From Peribolospora baueri (taxonomy: Eukaryota > Basidiomycota > Peribolosporomycetes > Peribolosporales > Peribolosporaceae), in contig JAMDHS010000155.1 in the NCBI GenBank assembly GCA_029717555.1, forward strand, positions 1 to 21,846: 21,846 nucleotides of DNA, given 5' to 3'. The notes below the pieces were generated by a model. The model had not been told where the DNA came from. It did not search any database and saw only the letters and a list, made by a program, of their open reading frames with translations. Both the position numbers and the translations under genes were made by a program. Positions 20,081 to 21,846 of this stretch are shown here, piece after piece (positions within the stretch are counted from its first letter, which is position 1; each line of letters opens with the position of its first letter).

Positions 20081-21432
20081 TCACAACCCCACCTCTTCCC
20101 ACCTCTTCCAACCTCCCCCTTGCACCCCTCGTCCGTCCTTCGGCGCTGTCGCCCTAAGCAAAATCCTCTCCCTCCCTTCACCCCCAAAGAACCCTTGCGA
20201 TCCCCAGCTCTTCAGGTCTGAGGCGGAGAAAGGCCCGTACACCTGCACTTCCGGGTCCACCGGATGGCCCGTCTGTGCGGCTTGGGCGGCGAGGTAGCTG
20301 GGAGCCCATTTGTACTCGAATTGCCGCTCGTCAGCGTCCGATGAGGTCGCTCCTACGATGTCGGCGGCGCCGTTCACCTCCATCGGTTCTGATCGTCCCC
20401 GCTCTCTTTCGTCCTCATCAGCCGGCCTGGGATCCCACGTCTCCGGCACCTCTCCTGATCGCCTGATGGACCGCACGAGCCCCTCAAATGTCTCGTCGTA
20501 AATGTTCATAAGGCCGTGATCGGACATGAGGCCGGACGTAAGATCGGTTAGCGTGTCGAGGGCGACCAGAGAGGGATGTCGCGGGGCTGCAGACGATGGA
20601 GAGGCGGCCTCTGTCTCGGGCGGCGGAGGGACACAGTCGACGACCATGGCGTCGCTCGAGACGGCAGCGTCGGTGCCGCACTTCGTCTTGGCTTGTGCAC
20701 CTTTTCCCTTGCCCCGCGCGCCTTTCTTCGACGCCTGCTCTTTCTCTCCTTCTGAGCCTCAGCACCGACGCGCTGAAGCGCCTCCTGGACCGTCTCCCCG
20801 CGGTGCATCAATCGGACCAGCTTCATCTTCTTTTGCGCCTCGTTGAGCAACCCTCCTGTCCTCTCTTCCTTCTCCCTCCTCTCCTTCTCTGCCCTCTCCT
20901 CCCTAGGCTTGGCGGCCTCCTTGGCCTGACGGATGCTCTGTCGGCTATAGTTGCCCTTGAGCCACTCATCGTGCTGATCGTGCGGGTCCTTGGCGTTAGC
21001 GATGTAGTTGCCCTCCGTATCAAACCTGCCTGCGGACATTTCTGGAAGAGGCGAGCGATTTGGAGCTCGATTTCGAGGATGAGTCGGAGCATTCGGACGT
21101 CGACCTCGAAGCTGAGCCGGAGGAAGCGAACGAGGGAGAGGACGAAGAAGGATCGAAGCAGAACCAGCGGCGGAAAAAGCGCAAGCAGGGTATGGGCTTT
21201 AAGCTGGACGCCTTCAATATGAAAGCAGAGTCATCCTCCCCCGGGGCTGTCTCCTTGCCCTTGTCGTATCGTCGCTCGGAGGATGCGCCGAATTCCTGGC
21301 CTTCGATCTCGCCCATCTCCAGGAATCTCGGCTCTTTGCCCTTGCCCTTGCCCTTGCCCTTCTTACCACCCAGGTCCTCCTTTTCGCTGTCTGATCCTCC
21401 CTCCTTGATGTCAAACATGTCATCACCACGCG
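20081..21432 (-). pseudogene. LIN1: Lin1/CD2BP2-like GYF-domain protein, rearranged
   Basis: Minus-strand pieces give a Lin1/CD2BP2 protein, a U5 snRNP-associated splicing factor. The N-terminal part (21432-21230) is GDDMFDIKEGGSDSEKEDL ... RFLEMGEIEGQEF. The middle part is MSAGRFDTEGNYIANAKDPH, DQHDEWLKGNYSRQSIRQAK and KMKLVRLMHRGETVQEALQR (21039-20760). The C-terminal GYF domain has FEYKW ... YGPFSASDLKSWGSQGFF (about 20330-20180) and ends with a stop at 20081. Human CD2BP2 has FDADGNYFLN, WEYKW and YGPFTSAQMQTWVSEGYF at these places. Three defects are seen: the segment 21041-21229 is inverted; the frame changes near 20740-20756 (QKER to KEQASKKG); and the true N-terminus is missing beyond about 21432, where an unrelated exon begins. 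Confidence 0.8.
21041..21229 (+). other. Inverted internal segment of the Lin1-like gene
   Basis: On the plus strand this segment reads LEEASDLELDFEDESEHSDV, then an acidic run, KKRKQGMGFKLDAFNMKAE. Lin1-family proteins carry the FNxxxE motif directly before the FDxxGNY motif (human ITPFNLQEEMEEGHFDADGN). Here the latter begins at 21039 on the opposite strand. The segment is bounded by TCTG (21041-21044) and CAGA (21226-21229), a 4-bp inverted pair. Turning it round makes KAE run straight into MSAGRFD in frame. The other join is one base out of frame. Confidence 0.8.
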
Positions 21433-21690
21433 GAGCGCACCCCACTGATCACCGCCGCCCGTCAGGCCCTGGACGAAGCGGGTTTGACGCGTGTCCCCAT
21501 CATTGCAGGGTGTGGAACGGGTTCGACGCGCGAGTCCATCGAGCTCTGCTGCGAGGCCGCTCAGGCCGGTGCAGACTATGCCATCGTCATTGCTCCGCCC
21601 TATTACGGCGCCTTGCTTGGCAAGCCTTCCAGCAGACAGGCGCTCAAGAGGTACTTTTCCGACATTGCAGGCGCGAGCCCCATCCCGTAA
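21424..21690 (+). pseudogene. DHDPS/HOGA-family aldolase exon, truncated by the telomere
   Basis: The frame reads HAERTPLITAARQALDEAG, LTRVPIIAGCGTGSTRESIE and ADYAIVIAPPYYGALLGKPS, ending ASPIP. This is the first half of a dihydrodipicolinate synthase / 4-hydroxy-2-oxoglutarate aldolase-family (beta/alpha)8 barrel: AGxGxxSTRExIE is the family signature, and PPYY carries the catalytic-site tyrosines. Such enzymes cleave or form pyruvate adducts through a Schiff-base lysine, which lies further on and is absent here. The 5' part is missing too: sequence before about 21424-21432 belongs to the oppositely oriented Lin1-like gene. At the 3' side the exon ends in CCG|GTAAGT, a consensus donor. About 89 residues remain of roughly 300. 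Confidence 0.85.
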
Positions 21691-21746
21691 GTATGGTGCA
21701 CGGCCCGTGTAAAGATAGAATCACGCGTTCCCTTTCCCTCATATAG
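21691..21746 (+). other. Terminal intron of the aldolase fragment, ending in TAG at the telomere
   Basis: GTAAGT at 21691 opens a 56-nt stretch with a pyrimidine run (CCCTTTCCCTC) and CATATAG just before the telomeric repeat. It has the look of a complete short fungal intron. The acceptor TAG (21744-21746) is shared with the first TAGGGT of the telomere. Confidence 0.7.
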
Positions 21747-21846
21747 GGTTAGGGTTAGGGTTAGGGTTAGGGTTAGGGTTAGGGTTAGGGTTAGGGTTAG
21801 GGTTAGGGTTAGGGTTAGGGTTAGGGTTAGGGTTAGGGTTAGGGTT
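21744..21846. repeat. Telomere, (TTAGGG)n
   Basis: 103 bp of perfect TTAGGG repeat (about 17 units, no variant units) run to the last base of the window. The G-rich strand runs 5' to 3' toward the end, as at a right-hand chromosome terminus. No subtelomeric repeat separates it from the gene fragment. Confidence 0.99.

Noticed and set aside
21042-21746. Plus-strand frame from the acidic segment running to the telomere as one gene
   Set aside because: Its first part is the inverted Lin1 piece, and its later part is antisense to Lin1 and then out of frame with the aldolase. Family similarity assigns the pieces elsewhere.
1-21846. tRNA genes, CRISPR arrays or a gene cluster for a pathway
   Set aside because: I looked for T-loop motifs, spaced repeats and functionally linked neighbours and found none that hold up.

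Overview
The window is the right-hand end of a fungal chromosome. It finishes in about 17 perfect TTAGGG units (21744-21846) running off the end in the expected orientation. Split genes with GT-AG introns of about 56-140 nt, a fungal-specific transcription factor domain, an S33 proline iminopeptidase, a single 5S rRNA gene of fungal type and a Coprina-like Penelope element together suggest a basidiomycete. The exact lineage cannot be settled from this window.

Left part (1-5900): low-complexity DNA, a 5S rRNA gene (578-696, +), two stretches with exon-like but unrecognised coding (about 901-1901 on + and 2690-3540 on -), a compact protein-kinase-like gene (3649-4521, -), and an unknown gene (5176-5877, +) split by one in-frame TAG. 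Middle (6000-11100): a decayed Penelope-like retroelement (about 6040-7640, -), about 1.2 kb with no recognisable gene, an intact APH-family phosphotransferase (8866-9849, -), the 3' part of a LINE (about 10080-10820, -) and a 30-bp tandem repeat.

Right part (11100-21846): a mosaic of whole genes and gene shards. Whole: a proline iminopeptidase (12079-12993, +) and a six-exon pyridoxal-reductase-like aldo-keto reductase (17660-19313, -). Broken: a VTA1 shard; a proteasome assembly chaperone 3 gene and a fungal transcription factor gene, both lacking their 5' ends and separated by a LINE fragment lacking its 3' end; a Lin1/CD2BP2-like GYF-domain gene carrying a 189-bp internal inversion; and a DHDPS/HOGA-family exon cut off by the telomere at an intron's 3' splice site.

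I see no operon-like or pathway cluster. The genes are unrelated housekeeping and metabolic functions. The striking content is structural: at least seven junctions within about 11 kb join unrelated fragments, with short homology at the two that can be read exactly. This is either a truly shattered and telomere-healed chromosome end, or a product of amplification or assembly chimerism. No new molecular system was found. The healed end and the inversion are the items most worth checking.
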